Assembly (NCBI GenBank): GCA_024220505.1
Contig: JAKZZE010000023.1
Coordinates: 806,001 to 870,000, forward strand
Length of the DNA stretch: 64,000 nt
Direction of reading: 5' to 3'
DNA from: Rhizopus arrhizus
Taxonomy: Eukaryota; Mucoromycota; Mucoromycetes; Mucorales; Rhizopodaceae
Part shown: positions 10,641 through 23,353 of the stretch, one piece after another
Layout: the number at the start of each line of letters is the position of its first letter
Position numbering within the stretch: the stretch's first letter is position 1
The notes under the pieces: generated by a model
Seen by the model: the letters and a program-made list of their open reading frames with translations, nothing else
Told to the model about the DNA's origin: nothing
Databases searched by the model: none
Position numbers and translations under genes: made by a program

Positions 10641-12551
10641 ATGACTGAGGAATACAAGCAGTCAGTACAACATATTGAGCAGAAAAAAGCCACCTTTTTT
10701 GAAAGTGTCAATGCTCGTTATAATCAGGTCGATCCACAATCCTACCTTCGTCAAGACGACGAAAGTTCTCTGAAATTCTGGTTTCGTCGTCTGGGTCAAA
10801 TCAAGCCTGTCGAATTGTTATGGGGAGAAGCAGAGGGCACACAGCTGAGACGTGCGTTGAACACGTTTCAATTGACCGCTGTAGGGATTGGTGCCATCAT
10901 TGGTACTGGTATCTTTGTTCTTTCTGGTCAAGCGGCGGCAAACAACGCAGGTCCGGCGGTTACGATCTCTTTTGTTGTAGCTGCTGTTGCTTCAGGTAAG
11001 AGAGATGGGTTGCTTGTTGACTATAAATCTAATTCAGATCGATAGCCTTTGCTGCCCTCAGTTACTCTGAAATGGCTTCCATGATTCCTGTAGCAGGTTC
11101 TGCTTATACCTACGCTTATGCTACGATGGGTGAGGTACGTTAGCGTCTGATTTTTTTCTAAAAAGATATTTATCCATCTTTGGACAGTTTGTTGCTTGGA
11201 TTATTGGCTGGGATTTGATTCTTGAATACATGGTGGGTGCCGCGACTGGTAAAGAATGACCTCATTTTTATTAAAAGGAGCTGGTTTGTTGACTTTTTCC
11301 ATAGTGGGTGTTGGATGGTCTGGATATTTTGTTAAATTCTTTAATGTTGCCTCAAGAGGCAGAATTGTATTTGGTGAAAATTGGACACAGCCCACGGTAG
11401 CATGGACAGAAAGTCCTCCGTCAATGTCCTATACACCTGGCCACTACTTTAATGTTCCTGGTTTTACAATCATTATGATCATTACAATCATTCTATGTAT
11501 TGGGTAAGCAAACTAGATGGGAAATAAAAACCACAAACTAAAACATCTAACCAACAGAATTCGACAATCAGCATGGTTCAATGTCACAGTAGTTGGTATC
11601 AAACTCTTGGTCATCTTCATCTTCATCTTTGGTCTTTGCGGCTACATGGACTCTGACAACTACCATCCCTATGTTCCCCAAAACACGGGTGACTGGCACT
11701 ACTTTGGTGTCTCTGGTATCTTTGCAGCCGCTACTACCGTGTTCTTTAGTTATATTGGTTTTGACGCCGTGACCACGGCTGCTTTAGAAGCCAAGAACCC
11801 TCAGAGAGATCTTCCGATTGGTATCATTGGCAGTTTGACCATCAGTACCATTCTCTACCTTGTCTTTTGTACCATCATGACCGGCGCTGCCAAATATACC
11901 GAGTTCGCTGGCTCGTCCGTCCCAGCCGTGGTTGCTGTCGAGCAGGTCGCTCTTCGTACCGGTAAGGATTTCACCTGGTTAAACGTCTTGGTCTGCGTGG
12001 GCGCCATCTGTGGTCTGACCTCTGTCTTGCTCGTCAATCTGCTTGCCCAATCCCGTGTGTTTTATTCGATGGCCAAGGATGGCTTGCTGCCTCCTGTCTT
12101 TGCCAAGATCCATCCAAAGTTCAAGACACCCTATGTGGCCACACTGACCATCGGCTTCATCACGGCCGTCCTGGCCGCTGTCTTGCCTGTGGATCTGCTG
12201 GGTAACATGACCTCGGTCGGTACCCTGCTGGCGTTCTTTGTGGTACACGTCGGTGTGATCGTCATGCGGTTCACTCGCGCAGATGCACCACGACGTTTCA
12301 AGATCCCTGGTGGGAAATACCCTTCCTTGATCTTTCCCCTGATCGGCATGTTCATCTCAGTCGCACTGATTGCTCTGGCTGAAGTGACGACCATCTGGCG
12401 TCTGTTTGTCTGGATGGGTATCGGCTGGGTCATCTATTTCACTTATGGTATTCGTAACTCACGATTCCGCAGAGATCCTGTGGGTCTTTTCGGTACGCCT
12501 GCTGGAGAGTCAGGCTATCAGCATCAAGAATTTGAAGTCAAAGCAGAATGA
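10641..12551 (+). CDS. Amino acid permease, cationic amino acid transporter type (APC superfamily)
   Basis: Five exons: 10641-10995, 11046-11134, 11188-11248, 11305-11503 and 11558-12551, all with GT...AG introns of 50-56 nt. They give 565 residues. The product is a plasma or vacuolar membrane transporter of the APC superfamily, closest in look to the CAT/YhdG branch. The first membrane segment carries the family signature GIGAIIGTGIFVLSGQ (about residues 86-101), followed by AGPA. Later segments include ILEYMVG, GWSGYF, SYIGFDAVTTAALEAKNPQRDLP and a hydrophobic C-terminal pair before a short polar tail. The length is normal for fungal CAT-like permeases. The exon 1 start is the first ATG after a CT-rich leader. 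Substrate (lysine, arginine or other) cannot be read from the sequence. The next gene starts 380 nt downstream on the same strand. Confidence 0.9.
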
Positions 12552-12930
12552 TCCTCTCAACAAAAAATATCAAATCTATAACTTATCGTAATATTATCGT
12601 TTTCCTCCTAAATTTTCCCAAAAAAAAATGTACAGACAACTCTATGGATAAATAAAAAAAAGTTTTAAAGCAAAAACTGTCTTTTTTTTCATATTAAACA
12701 CTCGGTTTTATTTAATGTCATCTTACAATCTCTTTATGTCTTTGTTTCAATGTTTTCAAGTAATCTTTATGCATTTTTAATAAAAAAAAATGCACTTCTA
12801 CACAATAAACGCAACTAGGATAAATATTTCAAGCGTTACATCTGCATATTTATTTTTTCTAAAAAAAAAAAAAAAAAAAAGCACTCCGACCACGAAATTA
12901 ATTCTTTCTTTTATAGAATTAAATATTCTA
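12552..12930. other. Short intergenic region between permease and HAD-like gene
   Basis: AT-rich, with an AATAAA near 12650 that may serve permease 3' end formation, and a run of 20 A at 12861-12880. No gene seen. Confidence 0.5.
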
Positions 12931-14694
12931 ATGAGACCAGAAGAGCAGGTACGACTCTTTTTTTTTTTAAAAAAAAAATCATAGAAAGTTACTTCTTTGT
13001 GCTTATAAAAGGACACCTAGACTATACTACAACGACACTTTGACAATTCCTACTTTGCAAAAAACCGACCTGAATCACCACCCAAAAAACTCGTTTTATT
13101 TAATTTCGACAATACACTATTTCTTTCACCATTACTAAGTCCCACCATCTGGCATGAATCCGTTCTGGCTCAAGTTATATGTGAAAATAAATTTGGACCA
13201 GGCTGGTGGAAAGACATTCGATCTTTGGAAATAGGTCCGGTAGAAGAGATGAAAGAGAAAGCTTGGGAAGGTTTTTGGAATGAAAATGCTGTTCTCAAGG
13301 CGCGTCAATCCATTGACGATCCTGACACATTCACAGCTCTCTTGAGCTTTAGACCTTACTATCCCTTCAACTCACTGATAACAACCATGCTTGAATCCAA
13401 AGGACTTCAGTTTGACATCGTCGCGCTCTGTCCGGATCCAGATCAAGCGCCAGAATACGTGTGGGAAGCGGTCGATGCACAAAAATTCAAAATCAACTAT
13501 CACCCCCAGCCTGCCCTCTTTGGGTCCTCCATACAATACAAGGAGCGCTTTATTCTCAACACCCTTCACAACGTACCCACCCTCAAACAGATCACCTGGA
13601 TATGCAACAGCTCAGCGCAGACCAAACGGATCAAGACCTTTCTAGAAAAGCTTGAGGTCGCTCAGGTCATTTTATCTTTTGAACTACAGATGATGCCCAA
13701 GGTACGGCCAGCCTACCGTCCTCACTGGGAAAAACAGGTCATGACCCACATCCTCCACAGCCACAACAACGTACTCGAGGCAGCCTACCGAGGTACAACC
13801 CATCAGAGGCACGACGCCAGCCTGCCCAGGTTTGACACAAAAGAAACATTTGTTGGGCTGGAACCCGTCTGTGTCGCGACCAGTCTGGAGATCGTGCCCG
13901 AGAGTGTCCTGCAGCTGAAAAAGGTCTTTTGGCCCCTGTTTGAAGAACGGATGAGGCTCTATCGGAAGGACAGGACGTTCAGTCCGGGTGAGGAGACACC
14001 CTTGTTTTTCGGAGACATGGCTCGATTGTCCCTAAAGAAATTAGATTATACCTGCTGCGGCGCTCTCGGTCAAACCGTCTCGCTCGACATCTTGGGTGTC
14101 TCGCCCATGGGCAAGCGACCCTGGCTGGCCTTGAAGGTGTGTGTGTCTGGTAAGGCGATCGGTAAGCATTACCATGTCTTGCCGCTTTGGTTCAGACCTT
14201 CGGATGAATGCTCGGTTGTAAAAAAGGTGCATGATTGGCTTCCTCTGACAGAGGACCAAAAGATCGAACTGAAAGCCATCATCTCGCATGAAAAGAGAAT
14301 TCAGGTGTCCGCTCCTAAGGTGCCCCAGGAGATCAAGACGCTTTTGCATGGTAAGCGTACCAAGTTAACAAAGAGTGAAAAGAGAGAGTTGAGAAAACTC
14401 AAGCCCAAGAAGCTACCTCCAGATGTTGAGATGGAACATATCCTTGAAAGAACAAATGAACTGGTTGCTGACGATACACCTAAAGTAAGCGGTACACCTA
14501 AAGTAAGCGATACACCTAAAGTAAGCAATTCGCCTAAAGTAAGCAATTCGCCCAAAGTGAACAATGTACTTAAAGTGAACAAACCATCTGTATCGGCCAC
14601 TTCTACAGACAAAACGTCTGCAAAAGTGCCACAAAAACGATTCAAGCTAAAAAAGAAAAGTGAACGCTCTGAAAAAAAGAGAAAGATGAATTAA
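12931..14694 (+). CDS. HAD-like protein of the Swiss Army Knife RNA-repair-like family (HAD_SAK_1)
   Basis: The long frame 13021-14694 has no usable ATG at its start, but a six-codon exon at 12931-12948 (MRPEEQ, then GTACGA) joins it in frame through a 72-nt intron ending CCTAG at 13020. The product is 563 residues. Near residue 30 it reads LVLFNFDNTLFLSP, then a GPGWW block, RPYYPF...FDIVALCPD, and a basic helix-rich C-terminus. This order resembles HAD domains of fungal Swiss Army Knife RNA-repair-like proteins; I rely on memory of that family. The HAD motif DxDxT reads NFDNT, so the usual nucleophile Asp is Asn. Residues around 425-455 hold tandem copies of a TPKVS-like pentapeptide. A TATAAAA at about 13003 lies inside my intron; if it were the promoter, no ATG would be available. 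Confidence 0.65.
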
Positions 14695-14918
14695 AAAAAG
14701 GGACGCGTCCTCCTTTATATATCAACAAAATAAATAAGCGTGATTCGATTAGCCTCTAGGAAAAGGTGATGTGTGTCTGATATGAATGAATCGTCAAGAC
14801 TGAGACTCAGCTTTTTATTGCTTGATCTGTTCTTGCTGATAAGCAGCATAACGTTGGCACCAATGTGGCAATCCGTCTAAATGAGTACCTAGGCAAGACA
14901 TGCCTTTTTATGAATGTA

Positions 14919-15139
14919 TTATGACCAATTAAAAAAAAAAGCATGGTTTAGATCCAAGCTGTGGATCCACTTGATAAACAGGTTGTGGTATGCCTAGAAT
15001 AGATTTTATTATTTTCTGATTGTAAAAAAAAGGGTACTTTGAACTCTTTCAGTAGAGAAAGGATCCTTCTATCAGGATACTTGCTCAATCCACTTGAGAC
15101 ATATCGTCCAGACTCACAAACCACAATGTCTTTGATCAT
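14919..15139 (-). CDS. Possible small two-exon gene, unknown
   Basis: An ATG at 15139 opens 34 codons (15139-15038, MIKDIVVCESGRYV...). The intron 15037-14994 (GTACCC...TTCTAG) joins in frame to 14993-14919. The result is 58 residues ending in a Phe run encoded by a T tract. The coding look of the first exon (mixed polar and hydrophobic, no repeats) is better than chance, but I do not recognise it and the second exon is weak. It starts only 43 nt past the stop of the splicing-factor gene on the same strand, so it might be part of that transcript's 3' region. Confidence 0.28.
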
Positions 15140-15181
15140 TTCAGACGTCCAGTGATTTAATAAAAAAGAGGACAATTTATT

Positions 15182-16302
15182 TCAGTTAGGATCATCATCT
15201 GAATCACTGTAGAACACTAAGCTTGGGTTCGAATCGCCATCCTTTTTCTTTTTTTTGTTTGATATCACGATATCCTCTGGATTGGCTCGTTTTTGAAGAG
15301 AAGAAAAGGGATGGGTTGGGTTATAGAACGGATCTGTCTTTAGTCTGGTATGTGTCTTGGCCATGTGCTCCAGACGTGTCGACTGTGTCTTTTGACGAAA
15401 CAAGGGAGACACGGCGGTCTGTAGGCGTTTTTGATCCAGCAGATGACTCGCATCATACTCTACACTCTTTGCCTGTATCGTATCACTCACGGTCTCTGGC
15501 AGTAGGTCGATATGTAACGAATGTTTATCTCGAATCTTTTCATCTTCCTCCCTTGCCAGCCTCTCCTTTTTCTTTTTCTCTCGAAAACGCCTTCTTAACT
15601 TTTGCGATTTTGTATAAGGGTCAGCCCACTGCTGCTCATTCAGACCGACCAATTGACTGATACGTGGCACGGAATCATCCATGACTTTTTTATCCAATAG
15701 GCCATGTTCCAATCGATACATCGGATTGCTCTCTAGTTCTTCTTTTACTTTCTCATCTTGAAATTCAAGTACCTCTGTCTCTTTTGGATCCCACTCTTCT
15801 ACCTTTTTACGTGCTCCACTGACAACCACGTACGCTGTGTTCTATACATGTTTTTGTTCAATGATTTCATTTGCTTATTTGTGTATTTTTACTTTTGGAT
15901 CCGTGTGAATCTCAATCCAATTGTTACATAAATGACAACGCATTCGAAACTGAAATATAGGCGTACTGTAATAATTGCCAATCTTTTTTTTCTCTGCATT
16001 GTATCTGACTCCTTGACCAATATGTTCATTGCAACCCAAGCACCAAATGTTGTAGGGTAACTCAAATCTATGTCGTATGAGTACACTGTCCCTTTCTCTT
16101 TATTCATTTATATTATCATTTTACCTTACAATCAAAATGCCTTCTTTTAATTTACGTGCTCTATCTCCTAAAGCATGTTTGCCTTGGTATGTATTAATAG
16201 ATCCCTGCAAATATTAAATATAAATGAAACAAATACATTCTCACTTTTTCTAACCTTTTCAGGTGTCCAATCAGGTGGATAATATTTATTGAATGGTTGC
16301 AT
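15182..16302 (-). CDS. Spliceosome-associated CWC16 family protein (YJU2B/CCDC130-like)
   Basis: Four exons on the minus strand: 16302-16255, 16204-16125, 16067-15893 and 15841-15182, with introns of 50-57 nt. They give 320 residues. The N-terminus reads MQPFNKYYPPDWTPEKGS, then ARKLKEGILIVRFELPYNIW with CLGC, and RMRCHLC: two CX2C pairs that form the zinc site of the CWC16 domain. The domain ends at the block YVVVSGARKK. The C-terminal half is charged, has a basic coiled region (KLRRRFREKKKKERLAREE) and an acidic tail SDSDDDPN. CWC16 proteins act with the catalytic spliceosome in the nucleus; the CCDC130 branch is suggested by the MQPFNKYYPP start. The first donor is GTTAGA, a little unusual. 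An AATAAA overlaps the stop region and may be the 3' processing signal. Confidence 0.92.
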
Positions 16303-16844
16303 TATGTTAGATTTCTAGGACAAAGAAAAAAAAAAAAAAAAAAGAAAATGTGTGACTATTCGTAGTTTTGCATAAAGTCATCTACTGCGACACTTGCCTT
16401 TTCTACATCACCCCCTTATAAATGTGGATATAAAAAAGGCCTTGTTGTACATCCACTTACAGTTAGACAAAGTGTATCGACAGACCACTGCGTCTGTCAG
16501 AGATCCAGGGCAATCATCTGTTGCCACTCATCGTTCACTACTCTGACATCCGTCAATCGAAGCCAAGACCTTGTTCGTCTGATGTTTTGAGTCCATCCCT
16601 TTTGAGGACTATGCATTTTCAGGAGAAAAGCGTAAGCCAAAGATCTTTCAGATTCAATTTTTTTTTGTGTGGGGGGGGGGGAATGAAACCCTTGAGGATA
16701 GGTATCGGAATCGTGTGACGATCTAAAACATTGAGAAATTAAAATAATTTATTTTTGATATTGAAACCTCCTTTAAAGAAGATGATCTAGGTTATAAACT
16801 TTTATATAAAATACAAATGAAAACAATGAAAAAGGTATATGGGA
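16303..16844. other. Intergenic region upstream of the splicing-factor gene
   Basis: Contains a TATAAA-like pair near 16418-16435 on the plus strand, a run of ten G at 16672-16681 and A/T runs. A plus-strand transcript may start here, but I could not build a reading frame. Confidence 0.4.
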
Positions 16845-18832
16845 TCATTCGGGTGCATGGATAACATCTCGACTGGGTAAAGGAGTACCGGTGGAGCCAC
16901 TTCGACAGGAAGAGGCACGACTGAGGGTACCATTCAACGGACTTAGTTTATCGACGACTGTCTTTAGACCATCCCAAATCATGGAACATCGTACCAAGAA
17001 ACCGTAATAGGCAATTAATTTATAGCCATCCATATTATCGCGATGTATCCCGATTTTCACCGTCTCTTTCAGTTCGCGTTGAGCATGGATGTGACCGACG
17101 GCGACCATGCGATGGATATCGGCCCAGTCTTCGCCAAAGTCACTCAGCGGACGCTGATGGTCCTTGAGGATCTCGCCTAGTTTTCGCATGATGGTCAGAC
17201 TGTCCGCGAAGCATTCGAGTGTTTCTCGCGTGGGCGTCATACGGGCTCGAAGCGAGTGGACTTCTTCATCGGTCTGGATATGGTTCTGCTGAACCAAGGG
17301 GAGCAAGAGTCGAAAGGAGGCCAAGGGCCACACGATCCGTTTCATGGCCTCGATCGATTCATTGTATCGCTTGGCCCGGCGCATGTAGCGCTTACGACGA
17401 TCCTTGCCTCCGAGGAGATTAAAACAGACTTGAACGTTGTATTCGTTCGACACGTTCCTCAGTCGGGTCGATTCCGTCTGGAGTTGAGAGAGGACACGGA
17501 TGGCCTCATTGCTGATCCGTGTGATCTCGTCCTGGTCGTGGCTGTTGTCGGTTGTGGCTGGGGTGTTTGAAAAGATCCGTTGGAGGGTTTCCTTTATCGT
17601 CGGCTGGTCGTGCTCTGAGGCTTGCATCCGTAAAGACATTCTCCGCTCTAAAATGGAAGCTAAAGATCCGTGAGATCCGCCTTGAGTGAAATCAAGATAG
17701 TATTCGGCCGAGTGCTGATATAAATCAGCCGCTTTTTCCATTGATTTGCCAAGATTGGTTCTCATGATACCACTGGCTCGAACAGGGAAAACACAAAAGG
17801 AAGCAAGCCTAAATTAGTGATAAGAGAATAGAAAACAAAGAAAAACAAAAATTAGACTTGTACCCCACTTTTAAGTTCCAGAACTTACATGGCAACGAGC
17901 ACACCAATCACCATATTACACACCCTCCATGCCCCCAGTGTTGCCGCATAAGATATTTCATCATGAATAATGTCATGGTAACCGGCTAATAAAATGATCA
18001 CGGTGGTTAACATGCCCTATAAAAACAAAATAAATAAAAACAGCAGACAGCCAAGGGGGGAGTCAAATCCTTACAATGCTACCCGCATAAGAATAATTAG
18101 GGATCAACTTGATTTTGGCAATGAAAAAGATTTGAATAAACATCAGGACACAAAGTAATAAAGTAGGTCGCCAATCCCAATTGTTTCTAAAGATAGATCG
18201 AACGATCGTCATGATCACTATACTTGCAACACCACCAATAATTGTACCCATAATTCTCTGTATTCCTAACGTAAGGAACCCTCCGATCGTGTTATCTAAA
18301 ACGGCTACCACGGCCACACCTGTCCTGAACCGTCAGAAACTCGTTTCTCCTTTTTTTTTTTTCTTACCCATCCAAAATGGACTGTGAAATACGTTGGCGA
18401 TCGGATCCACGACGACAAAGATAGCCGACAGGGTGAAGGCGACAGCCATCTGAAAGGCATATCGGTTATGGTTATTCTTGAATTGTTCATGCAGCCACTG
18501 AACGAGGGCAGACTGGGTGAGACGTCGCAAGAGGTGAGGTCGTTTGTTTTTAGAATTCGAATCGGACGAACAGACCGTGGTGTCATCTCTCACATGAATA
18601 CTGTGTGGTAGGTTGTCAATGATCGTAATCCTTTCTTTCGTTTGTTCTTCGTTTCCTAAACAGGTCCTTTGATCTATCGATGGCTGATTTAGTACCTTTG
18701 CGTCTTATTCACTCCCTCCATACCATCCATCACATCACTTCCAGATTGTCCTTGATCGGTCCCAGTGGATGAATGAGGACCGTCCGATCTTTTTTCGTCT
18801 GATCGTTTTTCGTCCTCTCTGAATTTAATCAT
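16845..18832 (-). CDS. ArAE/FUSC-type membrane transporter-like protein
   Basis: Five exons: 18832-18724, 18655-18368, 18319-18075, 18016-17889 and 17808-16845; introns of 48-80 nt. They encode 577 residues. A polar N-terminus rich in Asp, Lys and Arg is followed by six or so membrane helices: YAFQMAVAFTLSAIFVVV, VAVVAVLDNTIGG, IMGTIIGGVASIVIM, LLLCVLMFIQIFFIA, GMLTTVIILLAGY and VCNMVIGVLVAM. The block ending VFPVRAS closes the membrane part, and about 300 cytosolic, helix-rich residues follow. This layout is that of the aromatic acid exporter / fusaric acid resistance-like family (FUSC), which also includes plant malate channels. The substrate is unknown. Exon 5 is more GC-rich than its surroundings. 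The start is the first ATG in frame after poly(T)/poly(A) tracts. Confidence 0.8.
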
Positions 18833-21800
18833 TTGCGTTTTTTAAAAGGAAAAAAAAAGGGGGAGAGAAGAGGAAAGTGAGATGACAGGAAATGAATGTC
18901 AGTGAGAAAAAAAAAAAAAAAAAAAAAAAGGAGAAAGAAGAAATGAAGTGACATTTATATACACACATTTTTTTTAAAAAAGATAGGCAACTACTAATTA
19001 ATTGCATAAAGTGTGGCACAGAATAGTTTTAATTTTTAAAAGTAATCATGTAACACTATTTAATCAACGTCATTCAGCATAAAGATTAGCATGAGCTCTC
19101 TCTCTTTTATACCAATGAAGATACTTGTTTATTCTTAAAATAGTCTACAAGTTCAACCAGCGGTGTTTGTTGTAAAACAAGAGTTTGATTCTATTAAAAG
19201 CATGTTGAGATAAGACAAACGAATGGAATACATAGTCCATCTTTTCATGTTTCCCTTAAAAGGTGATTTATAAATGATGATTACCGTTCATGTGTCTATT
19301 TAATATCAATGCTGCCTGAAAAAGGATAAAGCCTGGTTAAGGGCCATGTGGGTTATTTATGACACTGTCGGTGTGTATTCTACTTGCAGAATTGATTAAA
19401 GTGACACGAACGAATCATGCTATTTATCTTGCAGACAGATACGTATTTAGGTCTTGAAACATGATTCTGTTTTCTACCCTCATTCAGCACAGTGACTTTA
19501 AAGGAAGTGAAAGTGGGGAGCTTGAAATTATTCAGGAGAAACTGGAGATAAAAAAGGATAGAGAGACCGTATTGGTCAATGCGCACAAGGTTCAGGGGAA
19601 GAAAAGATGGGCATACGACCTTCTTCTTTTTTCTTGTGGACGGATGGAGTGTGGATGAAACGATCTGGTGTGGATCCTTTCACTTTATTCTTCTTTTGCA
19701 AGAAAATGGCTAAAACGAACCATGATTCGCATGACGATCAAAAATGACGTCAAATAGAAAAAAAGAGACAAAGAATGGATCTTTTGAAAGAAGCAAAAAG
19801 CACTTGTTGGCATGGTTTACTCTCTTAGTTTCACTATTACCCTCATATCCTTTACTAAATATGTCTTGCTTATATTCGGTTCTTGAAAAAAGCGGACTCT
19901 ATGTTTCGAATGATTTACAATGAACAAGGTGATGATAGCAAAAAGGGGACAAAAACAACTCTCTGTTTTGAGTAAATAAATAAACCGATTGATATTCTTA
20001 CTTTTGACCTTTCAATAAATCGCTTAAACGGTAAAATTATGATCAGTGAAAAAGCATACCATATTGTTCATATTACCACACTATTTTGTTAGTTCAATTG
20101 TCATACAACATAACCTAATACGTCAAAATTAACGTGTGTCTTTTTCCAGAAATTTTTTTAGATAAAAGCTGAATTAAAAGTGATTAGAATGAAATCTTTT
20201 TTTAAAATTTCAAACTTTTACAAATTTAGTATGATCCGTAAGGGGATCATTGTGTGTTTTAGATGACAGAGTCTAAACTGTTTAAACAATCATTTAAATG
20301 AAGACCTAAAAACTCAATGTCCGGCGTTTTTTCTATCTCGAAGTTTCTGAACCTTAAATTTGAGATATTTTTTATTGTGTTTCAACTCCACCGAGGCAGT
20401 GTAACCATCCTCCGTGTTCACTTTGTTTCCTATCAAACCACCAGTCTCTGCCAACAGTCATTTCAGTCTTTCTCTTAGGCTATCCACTGTCACTCTCTAG
20501 TCTGTATACAACCCTCATCTCTGCCTTGTCTTTCTACCCACTCTCTTTTTGTATTTTTTCTTTATCATCTGATAATGGGTGACTCCTCCCCCCAAAAAAA
20601 AAAGTGGTGAGCATTCAGGTTGATCCGTCAGATAAATGATGGATGGTTTCGCAACAGGTGTATTACTGCATATTTTATCGTACTTTTTTAGATGGTCATT
20701 ATGACTAATTTCAGTGAAAAAAAAAAATAAAACTAGATTCAAATGAGCACAGTGGAATAAATACATTTGGCTAAAGTTGGATATTAAAAAAAGGAAGAGA
20801 CACGATCCTTTTGCTAAAGTTCAAAAAAAGATAAGGGAGAGTACGGATACAAATAAAGAACACCAGCTCACTCATCAAAAAACATTTAAACCATAAACAA
20901 TCTCCTCTCGACTTTATTAAACAACCCTCACTCTTGTTTATAACACGCTCATAAACTCCATATCAAGAGAACCTGCAAGGGTAATAAGAATTCATACATG
21001 AATTAATCTGGTTGCAAAACAAGATCATTCAAGTGAATATCGATCCCTTTTTTTGGCCAATGAACTTTATTACTAGTTCAGCTCACTCTTTTTTTTTTTT
21101 TTTTCTGTAATTTCTGCAAGATAGCGTGCTTGTTTATTTGCAAACAATAACAAACGAGTCTATCAGAATAAATATAAAAAAACTTTGGAAAAGGGCTTGA
21201 GGGTGTCAAAAGAAATCCTAATCTGAGATGAAGATTGAATGAGATGTTTCTTACTGCCAACTCTTTCACTATCACTGATTATCATCCTCTTTTGGATACT
21301 TTTGATATCAACTCCTTTTGTTTCTTTTGAAAATGGTTTTATTTTAGAGAATTGATGTATACATGAAATGATGTTTATCTAATCCTTTAGATCAGTGACA
21401 TTTATGTTGAACGAATTGAATCACAATCCTTTATGAACCAACATCCTAAAGACAAATCCCCCTGATTGACGATAGCCTTGATCACTGGGCCATGCTTGAT
21501 AAAGGTTACACGATCCATCCATCTTCTGCTCATGTAATCTCATGTATCCCACAAAAACACAAACGCTTTATCACCCCAAATCTCACGTTTGTCTCAAAAA
21601 GTACTCAAGTGAAAGTGTTGTTGGTTGAAAGCAGAGGCTGATCGAGTGCGTTTGATAAAAGTTTGTCTTTGGTGTGCATTGGATGTTTTTTTTGTTATAA
21701 AGGCTGGAATCTTTTGTATAAACTCATTCAATCACTCTCTTCTGAAGGATGTCTAGATCTCTTGTCTTTTCCTTGATTTCTTGGTTTTTCTAATTGTTTG

Positions 21801-23353
21801 TGCCAACTTGATCCAAACAGATGTGTGTGTTGAGTGTTTAGATGTTGTCAGATAAACCAGTCACTTTATTTTTTTTATTTTATTGTTCTACTCCACCAAG
21901 AAAATCATCAAAAGAAATCATTTTGATCGTTTCCGTTCATTCAAGGCATGTCTTTATCTTTATTACACTCTTTTCTACAAAAGGATGTTTTCAAACGACT
22001 CGATATTCTTTGATAAGGCTTAAAGGTGGTAAATCAGGATGCAAATAGAGATAGTCATCACCCCTCCATTTTTTTTTTTTTTTTTTTTTTTTGCTGACAG
22101 TTTCAGAGTGGTGAATAAAAGTTATTTATGGCTAAATCACATCCTTACCTTTCATATTGCACAGAAAACTAGCCAATCATAAAGTGGTCCATCTGTTTGA
22201 CAAAATGGGCGAAATTATTTGATATAAATTGTTAATACACTTGACTGTACTTGCCCAGGTCAGATCTGAAATGATAAAAAAAAAAGACCCCTTTCAAAAG
22301 ACAAGAAGGGAAAAAAGTATAAAAGTCTCAATCAATCAGAAACAGCATTGAGATACGAACAACTACGTCGAGAATATTCAGTTCACCAGTTTGACACCAG
22401 GATCAAGAGGAGGAGATTTGGTCATGAAACAGAGGATCCATTTCATGCAACAAAATACAAACAGCAGGCAATGTCATGAAAAGATTGACACTTTTTGAAA
22501 ACTTATTCAGACTAAAGGATCTTTGAGAAAGGTAACTAAAGACGTCTATGCATACGGAAACACTCAATAGATTGGGCATGGTTGGTACAAGCAGGATTTG
22601 GCTTTACCGCCAGGGAGCCAACCAAGACACTTCACTGCGAGTCGTAGGTCACCAGAGGATTGGATCTGGATGGACACAATAAAAATAAAAACCCAGTCGG
22701 CTGATGAACAAGTATAGGATCTATGATAAATATCTTCAAGTCATATAACATAGATGTGTTTACAAGTTACCTTGAAGATCCTTTTGTTTGCAAAAATAAC
22801 AAACATGTATCCATCAAGGGCACAGGAAAGAATACGACGTAGAGGATATTCTTGTGTTGAAAAGCTACGTGCATGTAGATGGCAAAAAACTAATTTTTCT
22901 AAACATGAGTTTTTGACGAGCGATTTTTTCAACAGAGTGTATGGGTTCAAACTCTTCCCGCTTTTAAAAATAGTTGCCTTTCCCTTTTTTGTAGGTAGGA
23001 CGAGCCTGTTGTCTCTCCTCTGTTTTTTTTATCCACTTGAGCCAATCACCTAAAGATCCCTTCTCATGCCACCTTGAACCTTCCCATGTCTTTATCCGAC
23101 AGACTTTTTTTTGTCGAAAAAATAAGAATCATACCAGCAACAGTTGGTTATTTTTAACAGCAGCCTTAACAAAAGTGAAGAATAAAAAAAGGTCAGGCTT
23201 GTTTCACCAGGAAAACAAAAAAGAAAATGCATGTGTAACATTGCTCATCTGAAAATTGACACATTACATTCGAAATAATCAAATAAAGGAGCACGTCCAA
23301 CTTTTTTTTTTTTTTTTCTCTTTTCTTTCTTGTTTTTTCCTATTTTTTTTGAC
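18833..23353. other. 4.5-kb intergenic region, no supported gene
   Basis: AT-rich with many homopolymer runs (for example 18909-18928 and 22070-22092). I found no convincing frame, tRNA or terminal repeats. Part of it must hold the promoters of the two flanking genes, which point away from each other. Confidence 0.5.

Noticed and set aside
12798..13016. Short frames on both strands around poly(A)/poly(T) at 12860-12980
   Set aside because: Made mostly of Lys or Phe runs; the only supported coding part is the 18-nt exon at 12931-12948.
14301..14645. Minus-strand frames with repeats (TLGV...) at 14301-14645
   Set aside because: They are the reverse reading of the tandem TPKVS-like repeat in the HAD-like protein.
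18901..18930. Long A/T runs as possible functional elements
   Set aside because: Runs of this kind are spread over all intergenic parts of the window and carry no specific signal.
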